A stretch of DNA of 64,000 bases from Rhodococcoides trifolii. Lineage in GTDB: Bacteria; Actinomycetota; Actinomycetes; Mycobacteriales; Mycobacteriaceae. Of the stretch, positions 1 through 11,177 are shown piece after piece. The notes beneath the pieces were generated by a model. That model was not told where the DNA came from. It saw only the letters and a program-made list of their open reading frames with translations, and did not search any database. Location of the stretch: NCBI RefSeq assembly GCF_014635345.1, contig NZ_BMCU01000003.1, positions 372,001-436,000 of the forward strand, given 5' to 3'. How positions within the stretch are numbered: the first letter of the stretch is position 1; the number at the start of each line of letters is the position of its first letter. A program made the position numbers and the translations under genes.

Positions 1-14
1 CGTACCGTGGTCGT

Positions 15-419
15 GTGCGCGATCAACTGCCTCCAGGTCTGCCGCCGGATCCGTTTGCCGGCGACCCCACCGACCCTTCGGCCGCTCTCGACGCAATCGA
101 GCCCGGTCAGCCTCTCGACCCGCAGGAACGTCTCGCGGTCGAGGAGGACCTAGCCGACCTCGCCGTGTACGAGGCACTGTTGGCACACCGAGGCGTCCGC
201 GGACTGGTGGTGTGCTGTGAGGACTGCCAACAAGATCATTATCACGACTGGGACATGCTGCGCGCCAACCTGCTTCAGCTTCTTGTCGACGGAACCGTGC
301 GGCCCCACGAGCCCGCGTACGATCCGGTTCCCGACACGTACGTCACATGGGACTACTGCCGTGGCTACGCCGACGCGTCAATGAACGATGCGCTGCAGGG
401 CGACGGCTTCGAATCCTGA
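15..419 (+). CDS. DUF5319 family protein
   Basis: A 134-residue acidic soluble protein that starts with GTG near the window edge. It resembles the DUF5319 family, which sits next to rsdA/sigD in Mycobacteriales (the Rv3412 position). A Cys-Cys-x-x-Cys cluster (VVCCEDCQQDHYHDW) followed by His residues could bind a metal, but no function is known. There is no signal peptide or membrane segment. It converges on rsdA with a strong terminator between them. The family call rests on context and overall appearance, and no biochemical role can be given. Confidence 0.75.
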   Translation: MRDQLPPGLPPDPFAGDPTDPSAALDAIEPGQPLDPQERLAVEEDLADLAVYEALLAHRGVRGLVVCCEDCQQDHYHDWDMLRANLLQLLVDGTVRPHEPAYDPVPDTYVTWDYCRGYADASMNDALQGDGFES

Positions 420-436
420 CCCACCCCCCTTTGGCG

Positions 437-474
437 AAAAACGACCCGCACAGATCGTCTGTGCGGGTCGTTTT
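437..474. terminator. Bidirectional intrinsic terminator
   Basis: A perfect inverted repeat (arms 437-454 and 458-474, 3-base loop). The arms start with AAAA and end with TTTT, so it can terminate from both sides. It separates the convergent DUF5319 gene and rsdA. Confidence 0.85.
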
Positions 475-489
475 CGTTGTGCGAGTGCG

Positions 490-1410
490 CTATTCGGTCG
501 GGGCTGCTGCCGACGTCGGAGCGGCGGGCGTGGTGGTGACCGGCGCCTGAAGCTGAGCCGACGGCTCGCTCGTGGGGGCCGGAGCCTGACCCGGAATCGG
601 GAACGGCAGGCTCGGGAGCGGGAACGGCAACGTGAAGGACGGCAGCTCCGTCGGCAACTGGGGCAACTCCGTCGGAATCGGCAGAGTCGGCAGCTGGTAG
701 GACGGCGTCGTGGTCGGCGCCGAACCGGTGGTCGTCGTGGCTTCAGCGCTGGTGCTGCTCGGCGCCGGCGCCGGTGCCGGAGCGGGGTTCAGCAACTTGT
801 CGAGTTCGTCCAGCAGGCGGTTCCACCAGTCGGTGAGCTGCTGACGTTCGGCCGCGTCTCCGACGGCAGGAACCGTTCTGGCAGCCTCGTCCAGCTTGGC
901 CTTGGCCGTGGAGACGTCGCCCGCGGCGATGAGCTTCTCGGCGTCTTGCAAGGTGGTCGTGCTGTCGACCTGTGCGACAGTCGAATCGGCCTGCTGGGTG
1001 AAGACGACTTCCTTCACCTTCCACAGCGGATCGCCGGGCATTGCGTTGTACGAGATGGCCGTGACTCCACCGATCACGAACGCCACGGCTGCGGCGGCTC
1101 CGGCGATCGGGCGCAACAGTCGCATCCGGCTCGCGGTACGCCTGTTCGACTCGTCGCGGGCCAGCGTTGTCTCGAGAGCGGCACACACTGCGTCGATGTC
1201 GGGGTTCTGGGGAAGGGCGGGCGACACGATCTCGGCGCGCCACTCGGCGAGCAGAGCTGCCAGGCGGTATTCGTCCGCACTGTCGGTCGCGACCGGGCCG
1301 TCCCCTGCGATCGCATCGATCAGCATGTCGTCACGACGAACTGCTGCGATGTCGATCGGGCCCGTCTCGGCGTAGGGATCGTGTCCGAACGTGTTGCTGT
1401 CCCTAGCCAT
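490..1410 (-). CDS. rsdA: Anti-sigma-D factor RsdA
   Basis: A 306-residue single-pass membrane anti-sigma factor, expected to hold SigD at the membrane. The cytosolic N-terminus carries the short acidic sigma-binding region (DPYAETGPIDIAAVRRDD). One hydrophobic helix lies near residues 103-122. The outer part has a helical stretch with QQADSTVAQ, followed by a long Pro/Thr/Ser/Ala-rich tail (repeated PAPAP and LPTLPIPTELPQLP-like strings). The ATG at 1410 is preferred because GGGAGCAGG precedes it at good spacing; a GTG lies 9 bases upstream. It overlaps the end of sigD by 8 bases, so the two are probably translationally coupled. Release likely needs proteolysis, as known for M. tuberculosis RsdA. 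Confidence 0.9.
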   Translation of the reverse strand: MARDSNTFGHDPYAETGPIDIAAVRRDDMLIDAIAGDGPVATDSADEYRLAALLAEWRAEIVSPALPQNPDIDAVCAALETTLARDESNRRTASRMRLLRPIAGAAAAVAFVIGGVTAISYNAMPGDPLWKVKEVVFTQQADSTVAQVDSTTTLQDAEKLIAAGDVSTAKAKLDEAARTVPAVGDAAERQQLTDWWNRLLDELDKLLNPAPAPAPAPSSTSAEATTTTGSAPTTTPSYQLPTLPIPTELPQLPTELPSFTLPFPLPSLPFPIPGQAPAPTSEPSAQLQAPVTTTPAAPTSAAAPTE

Positions 1411-1981
1411 ACTTGTCACCTGCTCCCACTACTTCGTTCTTCAGCTTCGCTATTGCTCGGTGTTGCGCCACACGTACTGCGCCGGCCGTGCTACCCACGG
1501 CGGCTGCGGTCTCTTCGGCCGACAGCCCGACAACCAACCGGAGCACCAGAATTTCTCGGTGCTTCTCCGGCAGTGTTGCCAGCAGTGCATTCATCCGGCG
1601 TCCTGCCTCCGAATCGAGAGCCATTTGCTCCGGCCCGTGATCGGTGGACATGACATCCGGTACATCTGCCATCGGTTCCGATTTGTTACGGGACGCGCTC
1701 CGATGTGCATCAGCGACCTTGTGTGCGGCAATGCCGTACACGAAAGCCATGAACGGTCGACCTTGATCCTGGTAACGCGGCAGCGCAGTCATGACTGCCA
1801 TGCAGACTTCCTGCGCCACATCGTCCGCCGAGAGCTGTCCACGCTCGGCAGATCCGACCCGCGCTCGGCAATACCGGACAACCACGGGACGGATGCTTTC
1901 CAGCACCAGAGAGAGAGCACCCCGGTCGCCCGCTGCTGCTGCAGCGACGGCCGAGTCCAAACCCTCACCCGTTACAGTCAT
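1403..1981 (-). CDS. sigD: ECF-type RNA polymerase sigma factor SigD
   Basis: A 192-residue sigma-70 family factor. Region 2 (DVAQEVCMAVMTALPRY, then GRPFMAFVYGIAAHKV) contacts core RNA polymerase and the -10 element. Region 4 (LPEKHREILVLRLVVGLSAE, then ETAAAVGSTAGAVRVAQHRA) is the -35-binding helix-turn-helix. The ATG at 1981 gives the length expected for SigD; a longer open frame upstream looks non-coding. It lies directly before rsdA, the usual sigma/anti-sigma pair, as in M. tuberculosis Rv3414c/Rv3413c. Regulation is expected mainly through RsdA. Confidence 0.93.
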   Translation of the reverse strand: MTVTGEGLDSAVAAAAAGDRGALSLVLESIRPVVVRYCRARVGSAERGQLSADDVAQEVCMAVMTALPRYQDQGRPFMAFVYGIAAHKVADAHRSASRNKSEPMADVPDVMSTDHGPEQMALDSEAGRRMNALLATLPEKHREILVLRLVVGLSAEETAAAVGSTAGAVRVAQHRAIAKLKNEVVGAGDKYG

Positions 1982-2120
1982 CGCCCGAACAAGTCCCCGC
2001 GTTACAGTGGCACCACCTACTGAGCAGGCGTGCTTCCCCCGCATTCGACGAATGCAGACGGAACAGAAACTAGGATAGCGATCCATTCCTCGCTGCAAAC
2101 CGGACCGGTAGGTCCTGGAG

Positions 2121-2870
2121 TCATTCGCTTCGGAAAACACCGCCTCGTTGCCGAATCGTTGCGCAATACCGGTCTCGGGCCCCGCTCGACGCCTCGTCTC
2201 CGAGCGCAACACCCAACATCGACGACGCCCACGCGAGGGGAAGCAACCCGTGGACGTCCGCTCGGGACGTGATCGACCGCACGTCGCGCGCCGCCTCGGC
2301 GGACCGGCCCGACGCCATCTGCGCGGCTGCGACGAGTAGATCCGATTTCACGGCGTGCCGAACGGACGGGTACGAGCGACTCAGCGCCGCGGCGTGCTCG
2401 GCGTGCTGCAGGGCATCGGTGCACCGTCCTTGCGCCAGTGCGATCTCGGCGTGCACCCATTGCATGCGAATGCGAGGCCGTTCCGCGCCGTCCGATCCGT
2501 CGAGCAGCAGTGCGCACCGCGACAGGAGCGTCAGGCCGCGCTCGAGCCGATTCGCGCCGATCGAGTCCGCCGCCAGACCGATCAGCGCGTCGGCTTGGGC
2601 GTCGAGGTGACCCGATCCCGATCCGCCGAGTTCGAGCAGTGCGCGCCCGTCGTGAATGCCCGCGAGACGGTGCCAGCCCAACTGCCGCCACAGCGATCCC
2701 TCTGTACTGGCGGCCAGTGATCGCACGACCGGATCCGGGCAGCGCCGCAGCGGTCGTAGAACTGCGCGCGCCGCGGCGTAGCGGCCCTGCCCGCCGAGAG
2801 CGACCGCCGCGAGCCAGCGTTCGCTCGGACCAGCCGACCGGTCGAGTACGACTCGCTGCTCGGGTCGCAC
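2121..2870 (-). CDS. TPR-like helical protein (Rv3415c-type)
   Basis: A 249-residue soluble protein made of repeated Ala/Leu/Arg-rich helices of TPR style (for example GQGRYAAARAVLRPLRR, QGRCTDALQHAEHAAALSRS, ASGRSAEAARDVRS). Proteins of this kind sit between sigD and whiB3 in Mycobacteriales, the Rv3415c position. It probably mediates protein-protein contacts, but no partner is known. The GTG at 2870 lies 13 bases after the stop of the MerR gene, so the two look co-transcribed. The reading frame stays open further upstream, so the start is uncertain. Confidence 0.65.
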   Translation of the reverse strand: MRPEQRVVLDRSAGPSERWLAAVALGGQGRYAAARAVLRPLRRCPDPVVRSLAASTEGSLWRQLGWHRLAGIHDGRALLELGGSGSGHLDAQADALIGLAADSIGANRLERGLTLLSRCALLLDGSDGAERPRIRMQWVHAEIALAQGRCTDALQHAEHAAALSRSYPSVRHAVKSDLLVAAAQMASGRSAEAARDVRSITSRADVHGLLPLAWASSMLGVALGDEASSGARDRYCATIRQRGGVFRSE

Positions 2871-2883
2871 TCCGAACGCATGC

Positions 2884-3903
2884 TCAGCTGACGGCGTCGT
2901 ACACGGCTCCGAACGCGGTGTCGACTCCCCCGATGCGAGGGATCGTTCGGGGAAGCGACTCGGGCGTCCATCCTCTGCCCGCAACGAGGATGTGCAGGCC
3001 GGTGCAGCGTCGTCGAATGGCACGGACCCAGGGTAGAACGCTCACCTCACGTTCCGGCAGCCAGAAGACGAGGACGTCGGGTCGAGCGTCGACGACGCCC
3101 GAGATCAGGGAACCCGTTCCGATGGCTCGGGGAAGCAGCCGCACGTCCACCGCTGCCCGCGCCAACGCCGCAGCGAGAGCCCGCAGTTCCAGATCGGGCT
3201 TCTCGCCCGGCGGCGACGCCAGCAGAACACGAGGCGAGCCGGTGGGAACGGGCGAGTCCACCATGGCTGTGGCCATCGCGGACGACACACAGCAGGAGAA
3301 CGACTCGGCTCTCGTCGACGTGGCCTCGTCGGCGCTGCCGCCGGCGTCGAGCCACCTCAGCAGAGGCAGGACGACACCGGACCAGGTGTCCGCCGCCCCC
3401 CGCCCGTCGATGGAACGGTCCAAGATGCGATGCATGGACACGGTGTCTCGGATGTCCACTGCCGCGGCCAGTTCGCGAACGTCGTCGTCGGTGCCGAGGG
3501 AGGCCGGGGCCGCAGGAGATGCTGAGGCGCCCTCGCTGCCATCTGTTTTCATCGAATTAACAGGATGGTTCCACACCTGATTCCGCTGCTCGATGTTATC
3601 GGCATCTGTCGGCCGTGTGGCGATCGCGTTAAGTGCGTATCGGGCCGCCTCTGCGGGGGGCGCTCCCTCCTGCACGGCGCGGTGCATGCATTCGAGCCGC
3701 TCGACATCGGCCGCGGTGTATCTGCGGTGATGGCCGGACTCGTGATCGGACGCCCCGATGCCGTACCGACGCTCCCACGTGCGGAGTGTGGAGGGGGCCA
3801 CTCCGAGACGAAAAGCCAACGCGGAAACAGACATTCGCAGTCCAGCCGACGCGACGACAGACGCAGAACTCGACCCGAGGGGCGAACCGTCAGCGCTGCG
3901 CAC
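2884..3903 (-). CDS. MerR-family transcriptional regulator with a B12-domain-like C-terminus
   Basis: A regulator of up to 339 residues. Its MerR winged helix-turn-helix is near residues 24-80 (MSVSALAFRLGVAPSTLRTW, ERRYGIGAS..HRRYTAADVERLE). Behind it lies an Ala-rich region shaped like the cobalamin-binding fold of CarH/LitR regulators (VLLASPPGEKPDLELRALAA, PDVLVFWLPEREVSVLPWV). The DxHxxG cobalamin ligand motif is not visible, so B12 binding is doubtful. The start is uncertain: GTG at 3903 gives the long form, and ATG at 3834 would begin directly at MSVSAL. It is divergent from the whiB gene and upstream of the TPR-like gene and sigD. Confidence 0.75.
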   Translation of the reverse strand: MRSADGSPLGSSSASVVASAGLRMSVSALAFRLGVAPSTLRTWERRYGIGASDHESGHHRRYTAADVERLECMHRAVQEGAPPAEAARYALNAIATRPTDADNIEQRNQVWNHPVNSMKTDGSEGASASPAAPASLGTDDDVRELAAAVDIRDTVSMHRILDRSIDGRGAADTWSGVVLPLLRWLDAGGSADEATSTRAESFSCCVSSAMATAMVDSPVPTGSPRVLLASPPGEKPDLELRALAAALARAAVDVRLLPRAIGTGSLISGVVDARPDVLVFWLPEREVSVLPWVRAIRRRCTGLHILVAGRGWTPESLPRTIPRIGGVDTAFGAVYDAVS

Positions 3904-4189
3904 CGGTCAATGGTCTCGTGACCCATGCCTTTTTTCAACACGTACTGCAATCACGGAAATTGTCGAAAGTAAATGTCGGCGTCGTTAAATCTTGAATCAC
4001 GATCTATGCAAATGACCACCGTGAACAACTATTGACTCGATTTCCCGGTGCGACCTACGGTTGCCTTGGTTCGCGAAACACCGGCGGTCGACGACGACCT
4101 GGTTTCTCGCGGGCCCTGGTCTCTAGAACACGGTCTCCAGCACACGATTTTCACGCACGCGGATTTCACACACGCACCTAGGAGTACTC

Positions 4190-4483
4190 ATGCCTCAGCC
4201 GAACCACCTCCCGGGTCCCAACGCCGACATCTGGGACTGGCAGATGAACGGCCTGTGCCGCGGTGTCGACTCCTCGATGTTCTTTCACCCGGACGGCGAA
4301 CGCGGACGCGCACGCGCCCAGCGCGAGATGCGCGCCAAGGAAATGTGCCGACGGTGCCCGGTTCTCGCTCAGTGCCGCAGCCACGCTCTGACGGTCTGCG
4401 AGCCGTACGGAATCTGGGGCGGAATGTCGGAGACCGAACGCGAGATGCACGCACGACACAACCGGCGCCGTCTGGCGTCCTGA
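4190..4483 (+). CDS. whiB3: WhiB-family Fe-S transcriptional regulator (WhiB3 position)
   Basis: A 97-residue Wbl protein. Four cysteines (GLCRG, then EMCRRCPVLAQC) should hold a [4Fe-4S] cluster that senses O2/NO or redox state. A GIWGG turn (YGIWGGMSETER) and a basic C-terminus (HNRRRLAS) follow for sigma-factor and DNA contact. Its place between sigD and groEL1 is that of M. tuberculosis whiB3 (Rv3416), so WhiB3 is the likely orthologue. The divergent intergenic region 3904-4189 should hold its promoter. A short 15-bp-scale direct repeat (gccacgaccctcac, three copies) follows the stop. Confidence 0.88.
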   Translation: MPQPNHLPGPNADIWDWQMNGLCRGVDSSMFFHPDGERGRARAQREMRAKEMCRRCPVLAQCRSHALTVCEPYGIWGGMSETEREMHARHNRRRLAS

Positions 4484-4531
4484 CGCCACGACCCTCACGC
4501 CACGACCCTCACGCCGCGACCCCGAGAACGT

Positions 4532-4569
4532 GACAGGGCCCTGCCGAGAATCCTCGGCAGGGCCCTGTC
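4532..4569. terminator. Bidirectional terminator between whiB and groEL1
   Basis: A 17-bp perfect inverted repeat (4532-4548 and 4553-4569) with a 4-base loop. It separates the convergent whiB and groEL1 genes. It lacks a long T run, so it may be of the T-poor type common in actinobacteria. Confidence 0.7.
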
Positions 4570-4584
4570 CGTGTCGGTAGCGGG

Positions 4585-6586
<2,002 letters not shown>

Positions 6587-6715
6587 GATGAGCCCTCCAC
6601 TTTCACGATTTTTCTCGGCCCCGAGGCTGGTCCTCGGATGCCTGCTGCTGGGTAGATCAGGAAGCTCCTGACCGGTTCCCGTCGTCGCGGGTGCCGGGAC
6701 CGGGTCGGTGCCAAC

Positions 6716-6764
6716 TAGCACTCTATACATGCGAGTGCCAGCACTCAAGCATCTGCGAGTGCTT
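6716..6764 (-). promoter_or_regulatory. Two tandem CIRCE-like HrcA operators upstream of groES
   Basis: The first site is TAGCACTC-N9-GAGTGCCA (6716-6740), very near the CIRCE consensus. The second is AGCACTC-N10-GAGTGCTT (6740-6764), with a spacer one base longer. They lie about 130-180 bases before the groES start, so the mRNA leader is long. The region 6587-6999 holds no gene; it contains these operators and the promoters of groES and the divergent Hsp70-like gene. Confidence 0.8.
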
Positions 6765-6999
6765 GTTCGTTCCGCTGCCCGCGAACGCCGGTTCGGGGCC
6801 CGAGGACACCCAACCGGCAGATTTGCGCAAAAAATTTTCGTGCATTTCTTTCCCGGAAACGTACTGGTCATGCCGATTTTCACGAGCCGTGAGGCGGCAG
6901 CTCCAGAACAAAGCTGTTACGAAACGCCTCTTCACTTCGATAACATTCTCGTAACGGCCATGAGATCGGTACCGGCCTGAATATGTGAGGGGGTGAGCA

Positions 7000-8538
7000 A
7001 TGCGCAGGACGATAGGATTATCGGCAGGTTCGGACGTGGTCTGCACCGCGCTGCTCACCACCGCTCCCGACGGACTCGACACCTTCGACTATCGAACCGT
7101 CACCGCCGACAGCGCACACACGGACGTCGGCGATCTGGTGGTGTCGTCCATCGACATGGTCGACAGTGCCGAGAACGACCAGATCGACTCGATCGCAGTG
7201 ACGTACCGCTCCGAACAGCAAGCCGAAGCCGTACGACTCGCCGCACGTCGTCACGACATCACGCTGGTGCCCGAGATCTCGGCGGCCCTGAGCTATCTAC
7301 GCCACACCGGCGAAGTCGCCCGATTCACGAACGTCGTCGTCGTGGACGTCGGAGCGTCCGGAACCAGTGTTGCCGTGGTCGACCAGATCGACGGCACAGT
7401 ACATGCTGCGCAGCGCACTCACGACGTCGGCGGAGATGCGTTCGACCGACGGTTGTCGGGCGTGGTCTCGTCCAAGTCGCCCTCCCCGGTCGACACCGGC
7501 AAGAGCGATCGCGGCATCGTCACGGCCCGCCTCCGGACCGCCAAGGAACACCTGTCGAGCGCGGACACCGTGACCGTCGAACACATTGCGGACGAACCCA
7601 TCACGGTCACGCGTGGTGAGTTCGTCGAATCCATCGACGGCGAACTGGACGCATTCCGCGACTTCCTTCGCGTGGTGGTGGACGCCTCCGGCCGGACTCC
7701 GTGCGCCGTGGCGCTGATCGGAGGCGGCGCGTACGTACCCGCCGTCGTCGACGCCGCCTCGGACGCCCTCGGTCTTCCCATCGTCCGCACCGGAGAACCT
7801 GACGCTGTGCTGGCGAAAGGCGCGGCGCTACTGGTGCGTTCGTCGCCGACCGGAGAGTTCCCGATTCACCGATCGGTCACCCGTCCCCGAGCAGGGTCGA
7901 TACTGCGCACCCTCGGCGTCCTCGCAGCAGGGCTGACGGTTGCCGCGTTCGTCATGGCGTACGGAGTGCAGGCCGTGATGCCGACGGACGACACCGCGGT
8001 GTCCCCCGCCGCGACGGCCTCACCCGATGAAACCGGGACCGGTGCACCCGCATCCGACTCGTCCGTCGTCGCGCCGACCTACCCACCGGTGGACATGGGA
8101 ACGTCCGACCTCGAGACGTACGAGAGCGGCTCGGATACCTGGGCGCCCACCGCCGACACGCAGTACCCGCTGACCGCGGCGCCGGTGAACGACACGACCG
8201 TCGCCCCCGCGACCACCACGCCGAGCCTTCGTCCGGCACCCGGGCTGCCGTCGATCGTGCTGCCACCGTGGTTGACGAACCTTCCCGGACTCCCCACCCG
8301 CGGACCGGGCGTCGAATCGGTCCCGACGACAACACCTCCCGACGTCAGCGCCACCACTGCGCCGCCGTCGACCACCCCCGAGGTGACGACGACCGTTCCC
8401 CCTGCGGTGACCACCGTGCCCGAGACACCGGCCGTCACTCCCGGAGCCACGCTCGCCTCCCCTGTCCCGCAGTCGTCCCCTGTGCCGCAGTCGGTGACCA
8501 CGGACCGATCTTCCGAAACTGAGACCACCACTCGCTAG
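7000..8538 (+). CDS. Membrane-anchored Hsp70-like protein with Pro/Thr-rich outer tail
   Basis: A 512-residue protein. Residues 1-290 or so look like a divergent actin/Hsp70 ATPase: IGLSAGSDVV, then VVVVDVGASGTSVAVVDQ (phosphate-2-like loop), DVGGDAFDRRL as in DnaK, and ALIGGGAYVPAVVDA (adenosine loop). A single membrane helix follows (near 305-330, ILRTLGVLAAGLTVAAFVMA). About 180 residues rich in Pro, Thr, Ser and Val come after it and should lie outside the membrane. There is no substrate-binding beta domain of DnaK. It is transcribed away from groES, so stress-linked expression is possible. The client is unknown. Confidence 0.75.
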   Translation: MRRTIGLSAGSDVVCTALLTTAPDGLDTFDYRTVTADSAHTDVGDLVVSSIDMVDSAENDQIDSIAVTYRSEQQAEAVRLAARRHDITLVPEISAALSYLRHTGEVARFTNVVVVDVGASGTSVAVVDQIDGTVHAAQRTHDVGGDAFDRRLSGVVSSKSPSPVDTGKSDRGIVTARLRTAKEHLSSADTVTVEHIADEPITVTRGEFVESIDGELDAFRDFLRVVVDASGRTPCAVALIGGGAYVPAVVDAASDALGLPIVRTGEPDAVLAKGAALLVRSSPTGEFPIHRSVTRPRAGSILRTLGVLAAGLTVAAFVMAYGVQAVMPTDDTAVSPAATASPDETGTGAPASDSSVVAPTYPPVDMGTSDLETYESGSDTWAPTADTQYPLTAAPVNDTTVAPATTTPSLRPAPGLPSIVLPPWLTNLPGLPTRGPGVESVPTTTPPDVSATTAPPSTTPEVTTTVPPAVTTVPETPAVTPGATLASPVPQSSPVPQSVTTDRSSETETTTR

Positions 8539-8551
8539 GCGAACCCGGCTG

Positions 8552-9601
8552 CTAGGCGAACACCTGGCTGGTCGACACCGACAGTCCCGGGTCGGTCGCG
8601 GCGGACAACTGCGACGGTGTTGCCCCCGTCGCCGCGATGTGAGCTCCCAGCGTGGCGATCATGATTCCGTTGTCCGTACACAGTCGCGGCGCGGGCACGC
8701 GCAGGGTGATACCGGCTGCAGCACACCGCTCTTCGGCAAGTGCGCGGATACGTGAGTTGGCCGTGGCACCGCCCCCGAGCACCAGAGTGTCGACGCCTCG
8801 ATCCGCCGCCGCACGGACCGCTTTCATGGTGAGGACGTCGGCCACCGCCTCCTGGAACGACGCGGCGACATCGGGGATGTTCACCGTCCTTCCGGCGCGC
8901 TCGGCTGATTCGACGTACCGGGCCACGGCCGTCTTCACACCGGAGAACGAGAAGTCGTACCGCGAGTCTCGAGGACCCGTCATCCCGCGGGGAAACGCGA
9001 TCGCAGTCGGGTCTCCGGTGCGGGCGATGCTGTCGAGGACCGGACCGCCCGGGTATCCGAGGCCGAGCAACCGAGCCACCTTGTCGAACGCTTCACCGGC
9101 GGCGTCGTCGACGGTGCTGCCGAGTTCGGTGATCGGCGCGGCGAGGTCGTCGACATGGAGAAGGTGAGTGTGGCCGCCCGATACCAGGAGTGCCACGCAC
9201 GGCGGCATCGGGCCGTGCTCGAGGGTGTCGACGGCGACGTGGCCACCGAGATGGTTCACCGCGTAGAACGGCACGCCCCACGCAGCGGCGTACGCCTTCG
9301 CCGCGGCAACACCCACCAGCAGCGCCCCGGCCAGGCCGGGGCCGATCGTGACGGCAACGGCGTCCGGCTTGTCAATGCCGGCGGCCGCCACCGCGCGCCG
9401 CATGGTCGGGACGATGGCCTCGAGGTGTGCCCGTGACGCGATCTCCGGTACGACGCCGCCGAATCGTGCGTGTTCGTCGACGCTGGACGCGACCTCGTCC
9501 GCCATCGCCTCGCACGTTCCCGCGTCGGGTCCGGACTCGTGGTACCGAACGATCCCGACTCCGGTTTCGTCACAAGAGCTTTCGATTCCCATCACGATCA
9601 T
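8552..9601 (-). CDS. tsaD: tRNA N6-adenosine threonylcarbamoyltransferase TsaD
   Basis: A 349-residue Kae1/TsaD protein that transfers threonylcarbamoyl from TC-AMP to A37 of ANN-decoding tRNAs. Visible motifs include [13 protein letters not shown], the metal-binding NHLGGH pair of histidines, VSGGHTHLL and CTDNGIMIA with the Asp ligand. The length is normal for bacteria. Its start overlaps the stop of rimI (ATGA). It is the last gene of the alr-tsaE-tsaB-rimI-tsaD run, so t6A genes are made together. Confidence 0.96.
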   Translation of the reverse strand: MIVMGIESSCDETGVGIVRYHESGPDAGTCEAMADEVASSVDEHARFGGVVPEIASRAHLEAIVPTMRRAVAAAGIDKPDAVAVTIGPGLAGALLVGVAAAKAYAAAWGVPFYAVNHLGGHVAVDTLEHGPMPPCVALLVSGGHTHLLHVDDLAAPITELGSTVDDAAGEAFDKVARLLGLGYPGGPVLDSIARTGDPTAIAFPRGMTGPRDSRYDFSFSGVKTAVARYVESAERAGRTVNIPDVAASFQEAVADVLTMKAVRAAADRGVDTLVLGGGATANSRIRALAEERCAAAGITLRVPAPRLCTDNGIMIATLGAHIAATGATPSQLSAATDPGLSVSTSQVFA

Positions 9602-10071
9602 GCGTCACCACCCGTTCGCCGCACCATGCTGTACGCGTCTGCTCCGCTCGGCCGGTAATAACCCGTCCGCGTTCCGACGATCTCGAACCCCTCACGTCGG
9701 TACAGCTCGATGGCTGCGTCGTTGTCCGTACGGACCTCGAGAAACACCGGCCCGCCGTGGCGGTCCGCGACATCGAGGAGGGCGCCCAGAAGTAACCCGC
9801 CGATCCCCTGCCGTTGCGCGTTCGGATCGACTCCGATCGTGTGCACCTCGGATTCGCCTGCGCCGCCCGGTGATCCGAGCAACGATATGCCGGCGTACCC
9901 CACCGCGACGCCATCGTCGCCGCGGACCACGACGTAGCGATTGTGCGGCGTGGACAGTTCCGCGAGGAACGCATCGGCCGACCAGGGGTCGTCACCCGGA
10001 AACAGGACGGTCTCGAGCTCGGCGCACCGCGGTGCGTCCGCTCGTGTCATCGGCTCCACCACGTGCGTCAT
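9598..10071 (-). CDS. rimI: Ribosomal-protein-alanine N-acetyltransferase RimI
   Basis: A 157-residue GNAT acetyltransferase. Motif A ([20 protein letters not shown]) binds acetyl-CoA, and [20 protein letters not shown] is the RimI-type motif B. E. coli RimI acetylates the N-terminus of S18; actinobacterial RimI may have wider targets. The ATG at 10071 overlaps the tsaB stop by ATGA and gives the normal length. It is placed between tsaB and tsaD, as in most actinobacteria. Confidence 0.93.
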   Translation of the reverse strand: MTHVVEPMTRADAPRCAELETVLFPGDDPWSADAFLAELSTPHNRYVVVRGDDGVAVGYAGISLLGSPGGAGESEVHTIGVDPNAQRQGIGGLLLGALLDVADRHGGPVFLEVRTDNDAAIELYRREGFEIVGTRTGYYRPSGADAYSMVRRTGGDA

Positions 10072-10712
10072 CGTTTTCGGTCTGCCATGGCTACTGCGTC
10101 CGGACGTCGAAGATATTGCGGAACAAGCGGTTCGGGTGTGTCGCCGCGCAACAGGGCGTCGGCGGCCAGCAGTACCAGGCTCCGCGGTGACGGAGACTCC
10201 ACAGGTTCGACCGGAAGATCGAACAGGTCGACGTGCTGCGGTGATCCCGCGACCGCATCGCACCCGGAGGTGTCGACGGTGCTCGGTGCGCCGACGTGGG
10301 GCCCACTGGTACGACCAGTGCCGTCGAAGCGAGCCCAGTAGACTTCCTTACGGCGAGCGTCGGTGACCACCAACAGGTTTCGGTGTCCCTGAACACCCTC
10401 GGCAATGGCGTCGAGGCTGTCCACGCCGTGGACCGGGATGTGCAGCGCGTCGGCGAACGCTGCCGCGGTGGCCATTCCCACGCGCAGACCGGTGAACGGG
10501 CCGGGGCCAGTGCCCACGACCACGGCATCGAGATCGGCCGCGGTGTGCTCGGTTTCCCGAAGACAGTCGAGGATGTGCGGCGTCAGAACTTCGGCGTGCA
10601 GGCGCGCATCGACCGTCAGGCGCGAGGTGATGGTGTGCGGTCCGCCGTCGTCGAGCAGCACCAAGCCGGCTGTGACCGCGGGAGTCGACGTGTCGACGGC
10701 GAGTACAAGCAC
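10068..10712 (-). CDS. tsaB: tRNA t6A biosynthesis protein TsaB
   Basis: A 214-residue inactive Kae1-like partner of TsaD. The N-terminus LVLAVDTSTPAVTAGLV and the motif GTGPGPFTGLRVGMATA are typical. It forms a dimer with TsaD and binds TsaE during t6A synthesis. Start GTG at 10712, 6 bases after tsaE. Confidence 0.94.
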   Translation of the reverse strand: MLVLAVDTSTPAVTAGLVLLDDGGPHTITSRLTVDARLHAEVLTPHILDCLRETEHTAADLDAVVVGTGPGPFTGLRVGMATAAAFADALHIPVHGVDSLDAIAEGVQGHRNLLVVTDARRKEVYWARFDGTGRTSGPHVGAPSTVDTSGCDAVAGSPQHVDLFDLPVEPVESPSPRSLVLLAADALLRGDTPEPLVPQYLRRPDAVAMADRKR

Positions 10713-10718
10713 GGTCAG

Positions 10719-11177
10719 TCAGGCTACCCAACGCCACGAGGCGCTTCGGACGTCGGAGTCGGGGAGCCGCCGCAGGCTGACCAGAAGATGGCGGTCGACG
10801 AGCGTCTCGGCCAACCCGTCGCCCCACTCGACCACCACGACCGAGTCGGTGAGATCGGTGTCGAGGTCGAGGGCGTCCAACTCGTCGAGCGGCGATCCAC
10901 CCGTCGTGCCCAGGCGGTACGCATCGACGTGGACCAGGCCGACGGACGCGCCTCCTCCCGGTCGCTCGCCGGGAGCGTGGGTACGCGCGATCATGAACGT
11001 CGGTGACGTGACGCGCCCGCGCACACCGAGTCCCCGTGCGATGCCCCGAGTGAGCGCGGTCTTGCCGGCGCCGAGAGGCCCGTCGAGAACCACGAGGTCG
11101 CCCGCGTTCAGCTGCTGCGCCAACGACTCGCCCAACGCTTCGGTGTCGTCGACGGTGGTCAGCGTGAGCTCAGCCAA
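10719..11177 (-). CDS. tsaE: tRNA t6A biosynthesis ATPase TsaE
   Basis: A 152-residue P-loop ATPase that drives the TsaB-TsaD complex. Walker A is DGPLGAGKTALTRGI; VTSPTFMIA and LVHVDAYRL are the family signatures, and VVVEWGDGL follows. The best start is TTG at 11177, because GAGGAGG lies 6 bases upstream and the length then fits the family. A longer frame exists upstream without a ribosome-binding site. The start overlaps the end of the alpha/beta hydrolase gene by 8 bases. Confidence 0.92.
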   Translation of the reverse strand: MAELTLTTVDDTEALGESLAQQLNAGDLVVLDGPLGAGKTALTRGIARGLGVRGRVTSPTFMIARTHAPGERPGGGASVGLVHVDAYRLGTTGGSPLDELDALDLDTDLTDSVVVVEWGDGLAETLVDRHLLVSLRRLPDSDVRSASWRWVA

